64,000 nt of DNA, taken from positions 1,240,001-1,304,000 of the forward strand of contig NZ_JAJTSZ010000001.1 of NCBI RefSeq assembly GCF_021440195.1, given 5' to 3'. The position numbers and the translations under genes were made by a program. The DNA is from Dyadobacter sp. CY356. GTDB taxonomy: Bacteria > Bacteroidota > Bacteroidia > Cytophagales > Spirosomataceae. Positions within the stretch are counted from its first letter, which is position 1; each line of letters starts with the position of its first letter. The notes below the pieces were generated by a model that did no database searches, was not told where the DNA came from, and saw only the letters and a list, made by a program, of their open reading frames with translations. Below are positions 63,864 to 64,000 of the stretch, piece by piece.

Positions 63864-64000
63864 TCAGACGCCAAAAAACGATTGCAACACCGTGGCGACC
63901 ACCACCAGAAAGATGCAGCTGCCAAACCAGGCAGCGGCGACCTTGTTGGTATCCTGGTCACCTGCATTCCATTTCTGAAATACCTTAACAGCACCGACAA
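63864..64000 (-). CDS. traE: TraE (DUF4134), C-terminal part
   Basis: The frame ending at the TGA complement at 63864-63866 reads VGAVKVFQKWNAGDQDTNKV then AAAWFGSCIFLVVVATVLQS and FFGV, the end of TraE: G-A-V-K-V-x-Q-K plus the hydrophobic C-terminal segment. The gene continues beyond the window edge. Small two-membrane-segment pilin-like component of the channel; precedes traF as usual. Confidence 0.9.
   Translation of the reverse strand, partial: VGAVKVFQKWNAGDQDTNKVAAAWFGSCIFLVVVATVLQSFFGV

Noticed and set aside
63818..64000. 60-codon frame at the right edge
   Set aside because: Out of frame with the TraE end, which is clearly recognisable in another frame.

Overview
The window reads as a chromosomal segment of a Bacteroidota, most likely a Cytophagales relative of Dyadobacter/Spirosoma. 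Supporting signs are two secreted proteins with a gliding-motility/type IX-type C-terminal domain, Bacteroides-style tra genes (TraE to TraN), weak A-rich translation starts, and promoter-like TTG-N19-TAnnTTTG signals. No rRNA, tRNA or CRISPR array was recognised. Nothing was searched in a database: family names rest on motifs, length and gene order.

Left end (1-4.5 kb): the tail of a hybrid kinase/response regulator faces a three-gene minus-strand operon. It holds a small unknown protein, an ECF-type sigma factor with an extra C-terminal helix-turn-helix, and a Cas12f/TnpB-like protein that has lost its RuvC-II Glu position and its whole C-terminal zinc finger/RuvC-III segment. Directly downstream is a compact, hairpin-rich stretch ending in ACAAC and then a T9 run, which looks like a guide-RNA scaffold. 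I read this as a candidate RNA-guided sigma-factor (RNA-guided transcription) system and as the most exciting part of the window. Three small XRE-type regulators lie beside it, one behind a perfect 12-bp inverted repeat.

4.8-10 kb: a secreted GH78-like alpha-L-rhamnosidase, a decayed Fic gene, an intergenic stretch with nested inverted repeats and five 11-bp tandem repeats, and a large secreted beta-propeller-like protein with a type IX sorting tail.

10-38 kb: a long, entirely minus-strand exopolysaccharide locus of the Wzx/Wzy type. CpsB-like phosphatase, Wza, Wzc tyrosine kinase, Ugd, ManC, Fcl, Gmd, an acyltransferase, Wzx, a pyruvyl transferase, several glycosyltransferases, Wzy, a WbsX/GH99-like protein, RmlC/B/A/D, a WcaJ-type initiating transferase, an Ala-rich lipoprotein and a YjbH-like pair. 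The nucleotide-sugar genes predict a polymer containing rhamnose, fucose and a uronic acid, probably pyruvylated and acylated. A recurring TACTCAACG motif lies upstream of several genes, and short CGGCTTTCGGC-type repeats fill some gaps.

38-47 kb: a second type IX-sorted protein, an ABC exporter, a DUF1080 protein, two single-domain response regulators, and an AraC regulator divergent from an aldehyde dehydrogenase-DUF779 pair.

47-64 kb: the transfer region of an integrative conjugative element, minus strand throughout. In transcription order: traE (cut by the window edge), a fused ORF ending in TraF, traG (VirB4), three TraI-like paralogues, traJ, traK, a TraL-position gene, traM, traN, three paralogous DUF3945-like proteins, then mobA, mobB (relaxase) and mobC (coupling protein). 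The ends of the element and its integrase are not in this window.
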